Positions 8,118 to 15,325 of a stretch of 64,000 bases of DNA are shown piece by piece. The position numbers were made by a program, and so were the translations under genes. The notes beneath the pieces were generated by a model. That model did no database searches. It saw nothing but the letters and a program-made list of their open reading frames with translations, and was not told the DNA's origin. Positions within the stretch are counted from its first letter, which is position 1, and the number at the start of each line of letters is the position of its first letter. The DNA lies in the NCBI GenBank assembly GCA_046346665.1, contig JAXMHQ010000001.1, positions 134,808 to 198,807 of the forward strand, read 5' to 3'. The DNA comes from JAXMHQ01 sp046346665 (GTDB lineage Bacteria; Verrucomicrobiota; Verrucomicrobiia; Limisphaerales; JAXMHQ01).

Positions 8118-8857
8118 ACCCGGCCATTGAAGTCGCGGAACTGCGCTACGGTTACCATGACGGAACCGAGGCGCTGCGCGGCGTGAGTTTCCGGATCGAG
8201 CCGGGCGAATGCGTGGCGTTGTTGGGTCCGAACGGCTCCGGAAAATCCACCCTGCTCCTCCATCTGAACGGCATCCTGCCCGAGAAACCCGACGGGTCGG
8301 TCCGGATCCTGGGCCAGCCCGTTGCGCCCGGCACACTGGCCGCGGTCCGGCGCCAGGTGGGGTTGCTGTTCCAGGATCCGGACGACCAGTTGTTTTGTCC
8401 GACGGTGCAGGAGGACGTGGCGTTCGGGCCGCAACAGCTTGGGTTGAAGGAAGCGGAGATCGAGAGCCGCGTGAGCAAGGCGCTGGCGCAGGTCGGCCTG
8501 TTGGATTTCGGCCGGCGGGCGACGCACCATCTGAGCCACGGCGAAAAACGCCGCGCCTGCCTGGCGGGAGTGCTGGCGTGCGCCCCGGAAATTCTCGTGC
8601 TCGACGAGCCGACGAGCGACCTCGACCCGCGCGGGCGGCGCGAATTCAAGGCCTTGCTGCGGCACATTCCCGCCACCAAGCTGATTGCGACGCACGACCT
8701 GGAACTGGCGGTCGAAATGTGCCCGCGCGCGATCATCCTGGATCGCGGACGGGTGGTGGCGGACGGCGCGACGGCGCAACTGCTGGACAACGAGGAACTG
8801 ATGATGGAACACGGCCTGGAGCGGCCGCATATTCTGCGGCATAAGCATCCGCACTGA
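8114..8857 (+). CDS. nikO: Nickel ECF transporter ATPase NikO
   Basis: The 247-residue ABC ATPase has Walker A GPNGSGKST, the Q-loop LFQDPDDQLF typical of CbiO/NikO, the signature LSHGEKRRACLAG, Walker B EILVLDEPTSDLD and the switch ATHDLELA. It powers nickel import through NikMN/NikQ at the inner membrane. The ATG overlaps the nikQ stop. The C terminus is slightly His-rich (HILRHKHPH). A GTCGAGG-family array begins 5 bases after the stop codon. Confidence 0.93.
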   Translation: MNPAIEVAELRYGYHDGTEALRGVSFRIEPGECVALLGPNGSGKSTLLLHLNGILPEKPDGSVRILGQPVAPGTLAAVRRQVGLLFQDPDDQLFCPTVQEDVAFGPQQLGLKEAEIESRVSKALAQVGLLDFGRRATHHLSHGEKRRACLAGVLACAPEILVLDEPTSDLDPRGRREFKALLRHIPATKLIATHDLELAVEMCPRAIILDRGRVVADGATAQLLDNEELMMEHGLERPHILRHKHPH

Positions 8858-8862
8858 CAAGC

Positions 8863-9042
8863 GGTCGAGGGTCGAAAGCCGAGAGTCGAGGGCAGGAGCT
8901 GGCGGCGGGTCGACGCGATCGTTGGATTCCAGGCGTACTGACAAGAGGGGCCTCCGCGATTTTACAATCGCGGCTACCGGTCAGGGTTGAGAACCATCCG
9001 CCACGTCGGGCCCTCGACTCTGGACCTTCGACTCTCGACTCT
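8863..9042. repeat. Inverted array, TCGAGGG/CCCTCGA family
   Basis: Two arms of about 30 bases, made of degenerate 7-8 nt units (GTCGAGG type at 8863-8892, CTCGACT type at 9011-9042), face each other around a 118-base core. The core contains a small hairpin (CGCGATT...AATCGCG). The left arm starts 5 bases after the nikO stop. A separate 8-bp stem (CTTGCCAA / TTGGCAAG, about 9051-9078) lies just before the guaB start. Confidence 0.85.
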
Positions 9043-9084
9043 TTTGCTCTTGCCAAGAATTCGGGGCTTTTGGCAAGTTCCCAC

Positions 9085-10650
9085 ATGGCAGCACTCAAAG
9101 CTTCAGACGGTCTGGATTCCCAGTTCTACAAGCGCGCCGATTCCTTTTTCCCGGCTTACAGCAACATCGGGCTGACGTTCGACGACGTGACGCTGGCGAC
9201 GTTGTATTCGGAAATTCTCCCGCGCGACACGCAATTGGGAACGGTGCTGGCGGAGGGGCTGGAGTTGAACATCCCGGTGATTTCGGCGGACATGGACACG
9301 GTGACGGAATCGCGCATGGCGATCGCGATGGCGCTGAACGGCGGGCTGGGATTGATCCATTACAACATGCCCGAGCGGCAGCAGTTGTCCGAGGTGAGCC
9401 GGGTGAAGAATAACGTGCACGGCCTCATCCAGGACCCGATCAAGGTGTCCCCGGAACAGCACATCGGCGACGTGCTGCACATGATGGACGAGCGGAAGTT
9501 TGCGTTCAGCACGTTCCCGGTGGTGGACTCGACGGGCAAGCTGATCGGGTTGCTGTCGGGCCACGTGGTGAAGCCGCGCTACGCGCAGCGCACGGTGGCG
9601 GAGGCGCTGACGCCGCGCGCGCAGGTGCACACGATCGCGAAAAAGGAACTTGGCAAGAATCCGATCGCGAAGGCGGACAAGTTTTTCACGGAACACCCGG
9701 GCATTCACAAGCTGCTGGTGGTGGATGAGCGGGATCATTTGCACGGGTTGTTCACGATGAGCGACGTGGAGCGGATCACGCAGGAGCGCAGCGCGCAGTT
9801 CAAGCCGGCCCGCGACAGCCATTTCCGCCTGCTGTGCGGCGCGGCGGTTTCCGCCACGCGCAACGCCTTCGGCGAACTCGACCGCGAACGGATCCTCACC
9901 CACGTCGGCGGACTCGTCGAACGGGGCGTGGACGCGATCGCCGTCTCGACGGCCCACGGCCACAGCCGGGGCGTGGGCGACACGGTGCGCATGCTGCGCG
10001 ACGCGTTTCCGAAACTGCCGATCATCGCCGGAAACGTGACCAGCGCCGAGGGCGTGGAATACCTCGCATCCAGCGGCGCCAACGCGATCAAGATCGGCCA
10101 GGGGCCGGGATCCATCTGCACCACGCGCGTGGTGGCCGGCGTCGGCATTCCGCAGCTCACCGCCCTTTACATCGCCTCCCGCAGCGCCCGGAAAAACAAG
10201 GTGTCCATCATCGCCGACGGCGGCATCACGAAATCGGGCGACATCGTCAAGGCGCTTACGCTGGCTCAGGCGGTCATGTGCGGCGGCATGTTTGCCGGCT
10301 GCACCGAGGCGCCGGGCGAGGTCATGGAAATCGACGGGAAACTTTACAAGCAATACCGCGGCATGGGCAGCCTAGCCGCCATGAAGGTCGGGTCCGCCGC
10401 GCGCTACGGTCATTCGAACAACCCCACCCAGAAAGTCGCCCCCGAAGGCGTCGAAGCGCTCAAGGAAGTCGCCGGCTCCGTCGACCGCGTGCTGGCCCAG
10501 CTCATCGGCGGCATCCAGTCCGGAATGGGCTACCTCGGCGCCGTCACCCTCGCCCAGCTCCGCGATAAAGCCCGCTACATCCGCGTCAGCCCCGCCGGCC
10601 AGCGCGAAGCCGCGCCGCACGATGTCATCGAGCTGAAGACCCGCGTCTAA
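9085..10650 (+). CDS. guaB: Inosine-5'-monophosphate dehydrogenase
   Basis: The 521-residue product oxidises IMP to XMP with NAD, the first step to GMP. The barrel starts GLTFDDVTL, two CBS motifs sit between the barrel halves (about residues 110-240), and the catalytic loop is GQGPGSICTTR with the active cysteine. The flap has RGMGSLAAM and the R-Y dyad (ARYGHS). Two departures from typical bacterial GuaB are visible: DTAHGHS reads STAHGHS, and the EGxEGRVPYKG region reads EGVEALKEVAG. I still favour IMPDH over GMP reductase because of the flap dyad and the CBS pair. ATG 9085 is chosen over an upstream TTG because the latter lies in a hairpin. Confidence 0.88.
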   Translation: MAALKASDGLDSQFYKRADSFFPAYSNIGLTFDDVTLATLYSEILPRDTQLGTVLAEGLELNIPVISADMDTVTESRMAIAMALNGGLGLIHYNMPERQQLSEVSRVKNNVHGLIQDPIKVSPEQHIGDVLHMMDERKFAFSTFPVVDSTGKLIGLLSGHVVKPRYAQRTVAEALTPRAQVHTIAKKELGKNPIAKADKFFTEHPGIHKLLVVDERDHLHGLFTMSDVERITQERSAQFKPARDSHFRLLCGAAVSATRNAFGELDRERILTHVGGLVERGVDAIAVSTAHGHSRGVGDTVRMLRDAFPKLPIIAGNVTSAEGVEYLASSGANAIKIGQGPGSICTTRVVAGVGIPQLTALYIASRSARKNKVSIIADGGITKSGDIVKALTLAQAVMCGGMFAGCTEAPGEVMEIDGKLYKQYRGMGSLAAMKVGSAARYGHSNNPTQKVAPEGVEALKEVAGSVDRVLAQLIGGIQSGMGYLGAVTLAQLRDKARYIRVSPAGQREAAPHDVIELKTRV

Positions 10651-10662
10651 ACCGGTTTTTAT

Positions 10663-10718
10663 CGGCAGATTTCGCAGATCAACGCAGATTATCTGCGAAA
10701 ACTGTGTAATCTGCGGAC
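10663..10718. repeat. Inverted array, CGCAGATT family
   Basis: Units of CGCAGAT(T) on the left and their complement (ATCTGCG) on the right fill the gap 12-68 bases after the guaB stop, before the convergent zinc-ribbon gene. A related array lies at 60549-60606. Confidence 0.75.
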
Positions 10719-10745
10719 GCCTTTTCGACCCGGGAACGGTTGAAT

Positions 10746-10970
10746 CTAAAACACGATCGGGTCGTTCATCTGCCCGCATTGCGTGCAGCGCGAACGGTCG
10801 ACGTCGGGGTCGTCGGTGTAGACGCACCCGCAGCGTTTGCAGCGGAAAATCCGGTCGCTGCTGGGGGTGGGATTAAACCGCCGCTGGCGGAACTCGGTGT
10901 AAAGCGCGGCCCCGGCCAACCCACCTAACAGGATCAACACGTATGCCAGGATGAGCTGGGAGAATTCCAT
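10746..10970 (-). CDS. Small membrane-anchored zinc-ribbon protein
   Basis: The 74-residue product has one N-terminal transmembrane helix (about residues 4-24) and a C-terminal four-cysteine ribbon, FRCKRCGCVYTDDPDVDRSRCTQCG (CxxC...CxxC), resembling rubredoxin-like or zinc-ribbon knuckles. The start lies 2 bases from the stop of the TonB-like gene, so it is the last gene of the exbB-exbD-tonB-like operon. Function is not known; it may bind zinc or iron at the inner face of the membrane. Confidence 0.72.
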   Translation of the reverse strand: MEFSQLILAYVLILLGGLAGAALYTEFRQRRFNPTPSSDRIFRCKRCGCVYTDDPDVDRSRCTQCGQMNDPIVF

Positions 10971-10972
10971 GG

Positions 10973-11746
10973 TCACCTTGGCGACGGAGGGACAATCCGG
11001 GTCTGCCACTCGAATTCCGCCGCCCCCGACGCCACCCCGCCCCCCGGCGCGTCCGCCGGTTGAAATCGAAGTCCGCCGGCCAGTTCCAACGCCAGTTGGT
11101 CGGCCTTTTTCTGGTCTGCCCCCACCGGCCCGGCGGCGCCGGGAAGGAGGAAGGCCGAAACGGTTTCGCCGCGGGCGTTCACGAGCAGTTGCACCACGCT
11201 GTTGGTGAGCAGGTCGGTGGAGGTCCAGGACGGCAGCGCGGGGACGGAGAGGAGCGGGCGGGGCGCGAGGTCGCCGGTGATGCGGAGCCGGGAGGGATTG
11301 CCGGCGGGCGCGGGATCCGGGGGCGGCAGGGTGGCGCGCGGCGCGGCGAGGAGCGGCGGAAGGTCGGCTGGCCGGCCGGCCCAGGAGGGGGCCGCCAGCA
11401 GGGGGCCGCCGAGGGCGGACGGCTGCATCGCCAGCAGGCGGGCGGGGCGCGACCATTCGGTGATGTCGAAGGGGAGGATGGGAGGCTTGAGCCAGGCCTG
11501 GCCGGAGAACCCGGAAGCGTGGGGCAACGCGAGCAGGGTGGGATCCTCGACGGACAACAGGAGGTCGGCGGAATCCTCGGGCAGATGGAAAACGGGCGCA
11601 ACGGGCGGCGGGGTGACGGGGTGCGGCGTGCGCCGTTCCAGCCGGGTGAACAGGAGCACCTGCAGGCCGAACACGACGAGCAACGCGGCGGACCAGCGGC
11701 CCAGCGAGCCCGGGCGGAGTTCGGCGGCGGCGCCGTTCAGGTTCAT
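10973..11746 (-). CDS. TonB-like energy transducer, divergent
   Basis: The 257-residue product has a short cytoplasmic start, one transmembrane helix (about residues 18-36) and a long Pro/Ala-rich periplasmic spacer. Its C-terminal segment, VVQLLVNARGETVSAFLLPG...ADQLALELAGGLRFQPA, reads as a degenerate TonB C-terminal domain. TonB carries inner-membrane energy to outer-membrane receptors. It is translationally coupled to exbD (ATGA overlap at 11743-11746). Its motor partners lack the usual proton-path residues, so whether it is energised normally is open. The assignment rests on context as much as on sequence. Confidence 0.65.
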   Translation of the reverse strand: MNLNGAAAELRPGSLGRWSAALLVVFGLQVLLFTRLERRTPHPVTPPPVAPVFHLPEDSADLLLSVEDPTLLALPHASGFSGQAWLKPPILPFDITEWSRPARLLAMQPSALGGPLLAAPSWAGRPADLPPLLAAPRATLPPPDPAPAGNPSRLRITGDLAPRPLLSVPALPSWTSTDLLTNSVVQLLVNARGETVSAFLLPGAAGPVGADQKKADQLALELAGGLRFQPADAPGGGVASGAAEFEWQTRIVPPSPR

Positions 11747-12177
11747 GGCAGGGCTGCCGCGGCAGGCAGCGGTTGCGGCAAGGTGGCGAGCAGCAGGGTT
11801 TGAATCCCCGCCTGCCTCGCCAACAGGGCCAGCCGGATCAGCTTCTCCTCCGTCACGGATTTGTCGGCGCGCACCACGAGGGTCATGGGAACGCCGGCGG
11901 CGGCGGCGGCGGATTTGAGGCGCGATTGGAGTGCGTCCGCGGCGATGGCCTGGTTCTCGTAATAAAAGCGGCCCGCGGCATCCACCGCCACCGACAGCGT
12001 GGGCTGGTCGGTGCCCGGCAATCCCTCCGCGTCCGCCGAGGGCAGCTCGACGCGGACGCCCGGGGTATAGAGCAGCGAACCCAGGAGGACGAACATGAGC
12101 ATGAGGAAGAAGACCGACGCGTAGGGGGTGGCGTCGAACTGGCCCCGGAAAATGCGCGCGTTGCGGGGAAATTTCAT
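11743..12177 (-). CDS. exbD: ExbD/TolR-family protein lacking the membrane aspartate
   Basis: The 144-residue product has the ExbD plan: a short cytoplasmic segment, one transmembrane helix (about residues 18-40), then a periplasmic domain with VRVELPSADA, LSVAVDAAGRFYYENQ and TLVVRADKSVTEEKLI. In E. coli ExbD the helix begins TPFIDVM, and that aspartate is essential for proton flow. Here the same stretch is TPYASVF, so the aspartate is replaced and no acidic residue remains in the helix. It overlaps exbB and the TonB-like gene by ATGA junctions. Confidence 0.85.
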   Translation of the reverse strand: MKFPRNARIFRGQFDATPYASVFFLMLMFVLLGSLLYTPGVRVELPSADAEGLPGTDQPTLSVAVDAAGRFYYENQAIAADALQSRLKSAAAAAGVPMTLVVRADKSVTEEKLIRLALLARQAGIQTLLLATLPQPLPAAAALP

Positions 12178-12815
12178 GGCTTGTCCGCCGCGACGGCCGC
12201 GCCGTTCTCGGTGACAATGTTCACGATTTCGGCCGCGGCGCGTTCCATGTCGAGCACGATGGAATTGACACGGCTGACGAGGTAATTGTAGGCGGCGTGG
12301 GTGGGGATGGAGACGGCAAGGCCGGCGGCGGAGCAGATGAGGGCCTGCCAGACGCCGGAGGACAGTGTGCCGAGGTGGGCCTGGACGCCGGCTTCCTGGA
12401 GTTTCTGGAAAACCTGGATGAACCCGAGCACGGTTCCAAAGAGCCCGAGCAGCGGGGCGAGCTGGGCAATGGTGGCCAGCAGGCTCAGCTTTTCCTCGAG
12501 GCGCGGCACTTCCACCAGGCCCGCCTCCTCGATCGCCTCGCGCACGCGATCCCTGCCGTGGTCACGGCTGAGGATCGCGGTTTTCACCAGGCGCGATACG
12601 GGGCCGGGCGTGGCGTCGCAGATCGACACGGCCTCGACGACGTTGTCGCGGCGGAGGACATTGCGCACGCCGTTGAGAAACTCGGTCGAGTTGATCTGGA
12701 CGCGGTGATAATGCAGAAATCGCTGCAGAAAGACCACGATGGCGACGGCTCCCAGGAACAGGATGAGCCAGAAGACATAACGGCCTTCCACCAGGAAGTT
12801 CGGCAAACTTGACAT
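12174..12815 (-). CDS. exbB: ExbB/TolQ/MotA-family proton channel protein
   Basis: The 213-residue product has three transmembrane segments. The conserved block APLLGLFGTVLGFIQVF lies near residues 118-134, and GVWQALICSAAGLAVSIPTHAAYNYL lies near 153-178. The family forms the pentameric stator around ExbD. The usual EAL...T of the last helix reads QAL...S, so the glutamate and threonine thought to line the proton path are changed in parallel with the loss of the ExbD aspartate. It is the first gene of a four-gene minus-strand operon. Confidence 0.87.
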   Translation of the reverse strand: MSSLPNFLVEGRYVFWLILFLGAVAIVVFLQRFLHYHRVQINSTEFLNGVRNVLRRDNVVEAVSICDATPGPVSRLVKTAILSRDHGRDRVREAIEEAGLVEVPRLEEKLSLLATIAQLAPLLGLFGTVLGFIQVFQKLQEAGVQAHLGTLSSGVWQALICSAAGLAVSIPTHAAYNYLVSRVNSIVLDMERAAAEIVNIVTENGAAVAADKP

Positions 12816-12858
12816 GCCTTCGTTATACGTTTTCGCCCCAAAACTTAAAAGTATAAAT

Positions 12859-12938
12859 CGTTAAAAGAGTTGAATGGTTGAATGGTTCAACCGTCCCGCG
12901 CGCCAGCTTTCAACCGTTCAACCGTTTAACAATTCAAC
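12859..12938. repeat. Inverted array, GTTGAATG family, copy 1
   Basis: Left-arm units (GTTGAATG repeated every 8 bases) face right-arm units (TTCAACCG) across a short GC-rich core. It lies between the exbB start and the dUTPase start, so here it is upstream of both genes. Confidence 0.85.
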
Positions 12939-12990
12939 GAACTGTCAGTTCCAGCTTGATTCCGGCGCCCAGTCCCGGACACTGGCGCGC

Positions 12991-13371
12991 ATGGAAAATG
13001 GCGATCAACTCCGCGATTTGTTTCGGATGCAGAAGGCCCTCAACGAACGCATCGGCGTTCGGACGGACGGGATGGATGAGGCCGAGAAGACGAAGTGGGT
13101 ATTGAATTACTGCCGGGCCATGACGCAGGAGATCGCCGAGCTCACGGACAGCGTCCCGTGGAAATGGTGGGCGAAGTACCAGAAATTCGACGAGCAAAAC
13201 GCGCGGGTCGAGGTGGTGGACCTGTTCCATTTCCTGATCAGCCTCGCCCAGGTGCTCGGCATGAGCGCCGACGACGTGTTCACGGCCTATTGCAAGAAGA
13301 ACGAGGTCAATTTCAAACGGCAGGAAACCGGCTACAGCGTCAAGGACGAGCAGGACTCCAAACATATTTGA
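12991..13371 (+). CDS. Dimeric-type dUTP diphosphatase (all-alpha NTP-PPase)
   Basis: The 126-residue product matches the dimeric dUTPase family (dUTPase_2) found in phages, trypanosomatids and some bacteria. It has MQKALNERIG, KWVLNYCRAMTQEIAELTDSVPWKWW and NARVEVVDLFHFLIS, giving the ExxE...ExxD metal site. It hydrolyses dUTP to dUMP and pyrophosphate, limiting uracil in DNA and feeding thymidylate synthesis. It is short for the family. The start ATG 12991 follows an array; a second array of the same family begins 9 bases after its stop, so the gene is bracketed by repeats. Confidence 0.85.
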   Translation: MENGDQLRDLFRMQKALNERIGVRTDGMDEAEKTKWVLNYCRAMTQEIAELTDSVPWKWWAKYQKFDEQNARVEVVDLFHFLISLAQVLGMSADDVFTAYCKKNEVNFKRQETGYSVKDEQDSKHI

Positions 13372-13379
13372 GCCGGGCT

Positions 13380-13467
13380 GTTGAATCGTTGAACTGTTAA
13401 ACGGTTAAATGGGAATGCCGGCGCCGCTATCCACACTTTTAACGTTTTAACCGTTTAACGATTCAAC
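13380..13467. repeat. Inverted array, GTTGAATG family, copy 2
   Basis: Left arm GTTGAATCGTTGAACTG... and right arm ...CCGTTTAACGATTCAAC are imperfect inverted repeats of about 30 bases around a short core. It starts 9 bases after the dUTPase stop. Confidence 0.85.
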
Positions 13468-13491
13468 TCAGCGAACGCTTCAATTGACAAT

Positions 13492-13510
13492 TGTAATACC
13501 CGGGGTTACT
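13492..13510. promoter_or_regulatory. Candidate Rrf2 operator upstream of the rrf2-type gene
   Basis: The site TGTAAT-N7-GTTACT lies 17 bases before the Rrf2 gene, downstream of a TTGACA box (13484-13489). The same half-sites with the same 7-base spacer occur upstream of the sigma-factor gene at 14153-14173. Confidence 0.5.
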
Positions 13511-13526
13511 TAGGACAGGGATTCTG

Positions 13527-14003
13527 ATGAGAACGAGCTGCCGATTCGCGATGGCCGTGCACGTGCTGGCCGTCCTGGCCTACAAGGACGGCGACCGGGT
13601 GACCTCGGCGCTGCTCGCCTCGAGCGTCAATACGAACCCGGTGATCATCCGGCGGCTCCTGCTGGACCTGAAGAAGGCGCGGCTCGTGGAGACCGGCAAA
13701 GGCGCGGGGTCGGGATCGCGCCTGAGCCGTTCCGCCGCCCGGATCAACCTGGCCCAGGTCTACCGCGCCGTGGAAGGATCGGAATCGTTCCGCAGCCCCG
13801 CCCGAAAACCCAGCGCCGCCTGCCCCGTCGGCCAGTGCATTCGCAACAGCCTCAACGCCGTGTTCGCCTCCGCCCAGCGCGCCCTGGAACTGGACCTCGA
13901 ACGCACAACCCTGGCGGACATCGCCCGGGCCGCGGAGGAATGCGCCTGCAAGGGCGTCGAGGGTCGACGGTCGAGGGGCGGGCGCCGGGCGAATGCGGAA
14001 TAG
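13527..14003 (+). CDS. Rrf2-family transcriptional regulator
   Basis: The 158-residue product has the Rrf2 winged helix (CRFAMAVHVLAVLAYKDGDRVTSALLASSVNTNPVIIRRLLLDLKKARLVETGKGAGSGSRLSR, motif words here given in pieces) and a C-terminal dimer helix. Cysteines occur in AACPVGQC and EECAC, so iron-sulfur or thiol sensing is possible but not shown. The last 15 or so residues (VEGRRSRGGRRANAE) are encoded by a GTCGAGG-type repeat array, so the natural C terminus was probably replaced. The shared operator suggests control of itself and of the downstream sigma factor. Closest to the YwnA-like group. Confidence 0.85.
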   Translation: MRTSCRFAMAVHVLAVLAYKDGDRVTSALLASSVNTNPVIIRRLLLDLKKARLVETGKGAGSGSRLSRSAARINLAQVYRAVEGSESFRSPARKPSAACPVGQCIRNSLNAVFASAQRALELDLERTTLADIARAAEECACKGVEGRRSRGGRRANAE

Positions 14004-14120
14004 CCGGGGCACACCAGACCTTCTCACAGTTTGAACGCCGCCCGGGCGCAGGTGGTCGAACATCCCGACTACACGGCGCACGGACAGGCGGCCCTCGACA
14101 CTCGACGATCGACTCTCGAC
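13956..14120. repeat. Inverted array, GTCGAGG family, copy 2, overlapping a CDS end
   Basis: The left arm (13956-13980) lies inside the last codons of the Rrf2 gene; the right arm (14091-14120, CTCGACACTCGACG type) lies just before the sigma-factor promoter. The family is the same as at 8863-9042. Confidence 0.8.
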
Positions 14121-14125
14121 GGCAT

Positions 14126-14173
14126 TTGACACGCCCCGATTCGCGTGGCAGTATGTAACAATCAGTGTTACAT
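14126..14173 (+). promoter_or_regulatory. Promoter and palindromic operator of the sigma-factor gene
   Basis: A TTGACA box at 14126-14131 is followed by a perfect palindrome ATGTAAC-N7-GTTACAT (14153-14173) that would cover the -10 region. The start codon follows at 14191. The -10 box itself is weak. The palindrome matches the site before the Rrf2 gene in half-site and spacing. Confidence 0.55.
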
Positions 14174-14190
14174 TAAAACAGGCGATTATT

Positions 14191-15156
14191 ATGAAAAGGC
14201 TGACAGCAACCCGGCCCAAGGCGGCCCGGCTGAGCCGGTCGCGAAACCGGCCCGCCGCCCCGGCGCCCGAACTCCATCCCGAACCCGCGCCCGCCCCGGC
14301 GGAATCGCTGCGGGGCGACGTCCTGCAGTTGTACCTGCGCGAAATCGGCCAGGTGAAACTGCTGACGGCGAAGGAGGAGCTGGACCTGGCGAAGCGGATC
14401 CGGAAAGGCGACAAGCACGCCCGGGAGCACATGATCAAGGCGAACCTGCGGCTGGTGGTGAAGATCGCCCGCGATTACGAGGGGCTGGGCCTTCCGCTGC
14501 TGGACCTGATCAATGAAGGCAACATCGGGCTGATGCAGGGGGTGGAACGATTTGACCCGCGCAAGGGCGCGAAGCTGTCGACCTATGCCGCGTGGTGGAT
14601 CAAACAGGGCATCCGCCGCGCCCTGGCCAACCAGTCCAAGACCATCCGCCTGCCGGTCCACGTCGTGGACAAGGTGTCGCAGATCCACCGGGCCGAGCGC
14701 AAGCTGCGCGAGCACCTGGACCGGGACCCGACGAACGAGGAATTGGCGAGCGAGCTCAAGATGAATCCGCGCCGGGTGGAGCAATACCGCCGGGCGTCGC
14801 TGGCGCCGGTGTCGCTCGATGCGGCGATCGGGGGCGACGAGGATTCCGGGCGGGTGGCGGACGTGGTGGCGGACCCGGACGCGGAGGCGCCGTTCAGCCG
14901 GCTGGTGCAGGAGACGGACACCGAGCTGGTGCGCGAAGTGATGTCGACGTTGAGTGAGCGCGAGCGGGCGATCCTGGTGCGGCGGTTCGGCCTGGAGACC
15001 GGCACCCCGGTGACGCTGGAGGAAGTCGGCGAGGAATTCGGGCTGACGCGGGAGCGGATTCGCCAGATCCAGGAAGAGGCGCTCTTGAAGCTGCGTGAGG
15101 CGATGGAGAAGCGGGACCGGCCGGATAAAGACCCGTCGTTCGCGATGGCAGCTTGA
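14191..15156 (+). CDS. RNA polymerase sigma-70 factor, group 2
   Basis: The 321-residue product has sigma regions 1.2 (DVLQLYLREIGQVKLLTAKEE), 2 (NLRLVVKIARDYEGLGLPLLDLINEGNIGLMQGVERFD, STYAAWWIKQGIRRA), 3 and 4 (VTLEEVGEEFGLTRERIRQIQEEAL). Region 1.1 is replaced by a short Arg/Pro/Ala-rich leader. The size and missing 1.1 point to a group 2 (alternative, RpoS/SigB-like in class) factor, not the main RpoD. It directs RNA polymerase to a promoter set that cannot be read from here. Upstream lies a palindromic operator likely bound by the neighbouring Rrf2 regulator. Confidence 0.9.
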   Translation: MKRLTATRPKAARLSRSRNRPAAPAPELHPEPAPAPAESLRGDVLQLYLREIGQVKLLTAKEELDLAKRIRKGDKHAREHMIKANLRLVVKIARDYEGLGLPLLDLINEGNIGLMQGVERFDPRKGAKLSTYAAWWIKQGIRRALANQSKTIRLPVHVVDKVSQIHRAERKLREHLDRDPTNEELASELKMNPRRVEQYRRASLAPVSLDAAIGGDEDSGRVADVVADPDAEAPFSRLVQETDTELVREVMSTLSERERAILVRRFGLETGTPVTLEEVGEEFGLTRERIRQIQEEALLKLREAMEKRDRPDKDPSFAMAA

Positions 15157-15167
15157 CGATATCGAGC

Positions 15168-15258
15168 GGTTAAATGGTTAAAAGGGTTGAATGGTTGAAT
15201 GGTTGATTCGCGCGAGCGGGTCGACCATTCAACTTTTTTAACCGTTCAACCATTCAAC
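15168..15258. repeat. Inverted array, GTTGAATG family, copy 3
   Basis: Left arm (GGTTAAATGGTTAAAAGGG then GTTGAATG units) and right arm (ATTCAAC...CCATTCAAC) flank a 15-base core. It begins 11 bases after the sigma-factor stop. Confidence 0.85.
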
Positions 15259-15267
15259 TCCAAGCAC

Positions 15268-15302
15268 AAGTAACTTGACAGTTACTTTGCGTCCGGTATG
15301 GT
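15268..15302 (+). promoter_or_regulatory. Promoter with TetR-type palindrome over the -35 box
   Basis: A perfect inverted repeat AAGTAAC-TTGACA-GTTACTT (15268-15287) contains the -35 box TTGACA (15275-15280); a TATGGT -10 box follows after 16 bases. The site lies 24 bases before the TetR gene, so the operator directly covers the promoter. Confidence 0.75.
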
Positions 15303-15325
15303 CCGGGTGTGCTTTTCCGGTCCCT

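Noticed and set aside
9051..9078. A riboswitch or attenuator before guaB.
   Set aside because: There is a short 8-bp stem but no purine-riboswitch core and no leader peptide.
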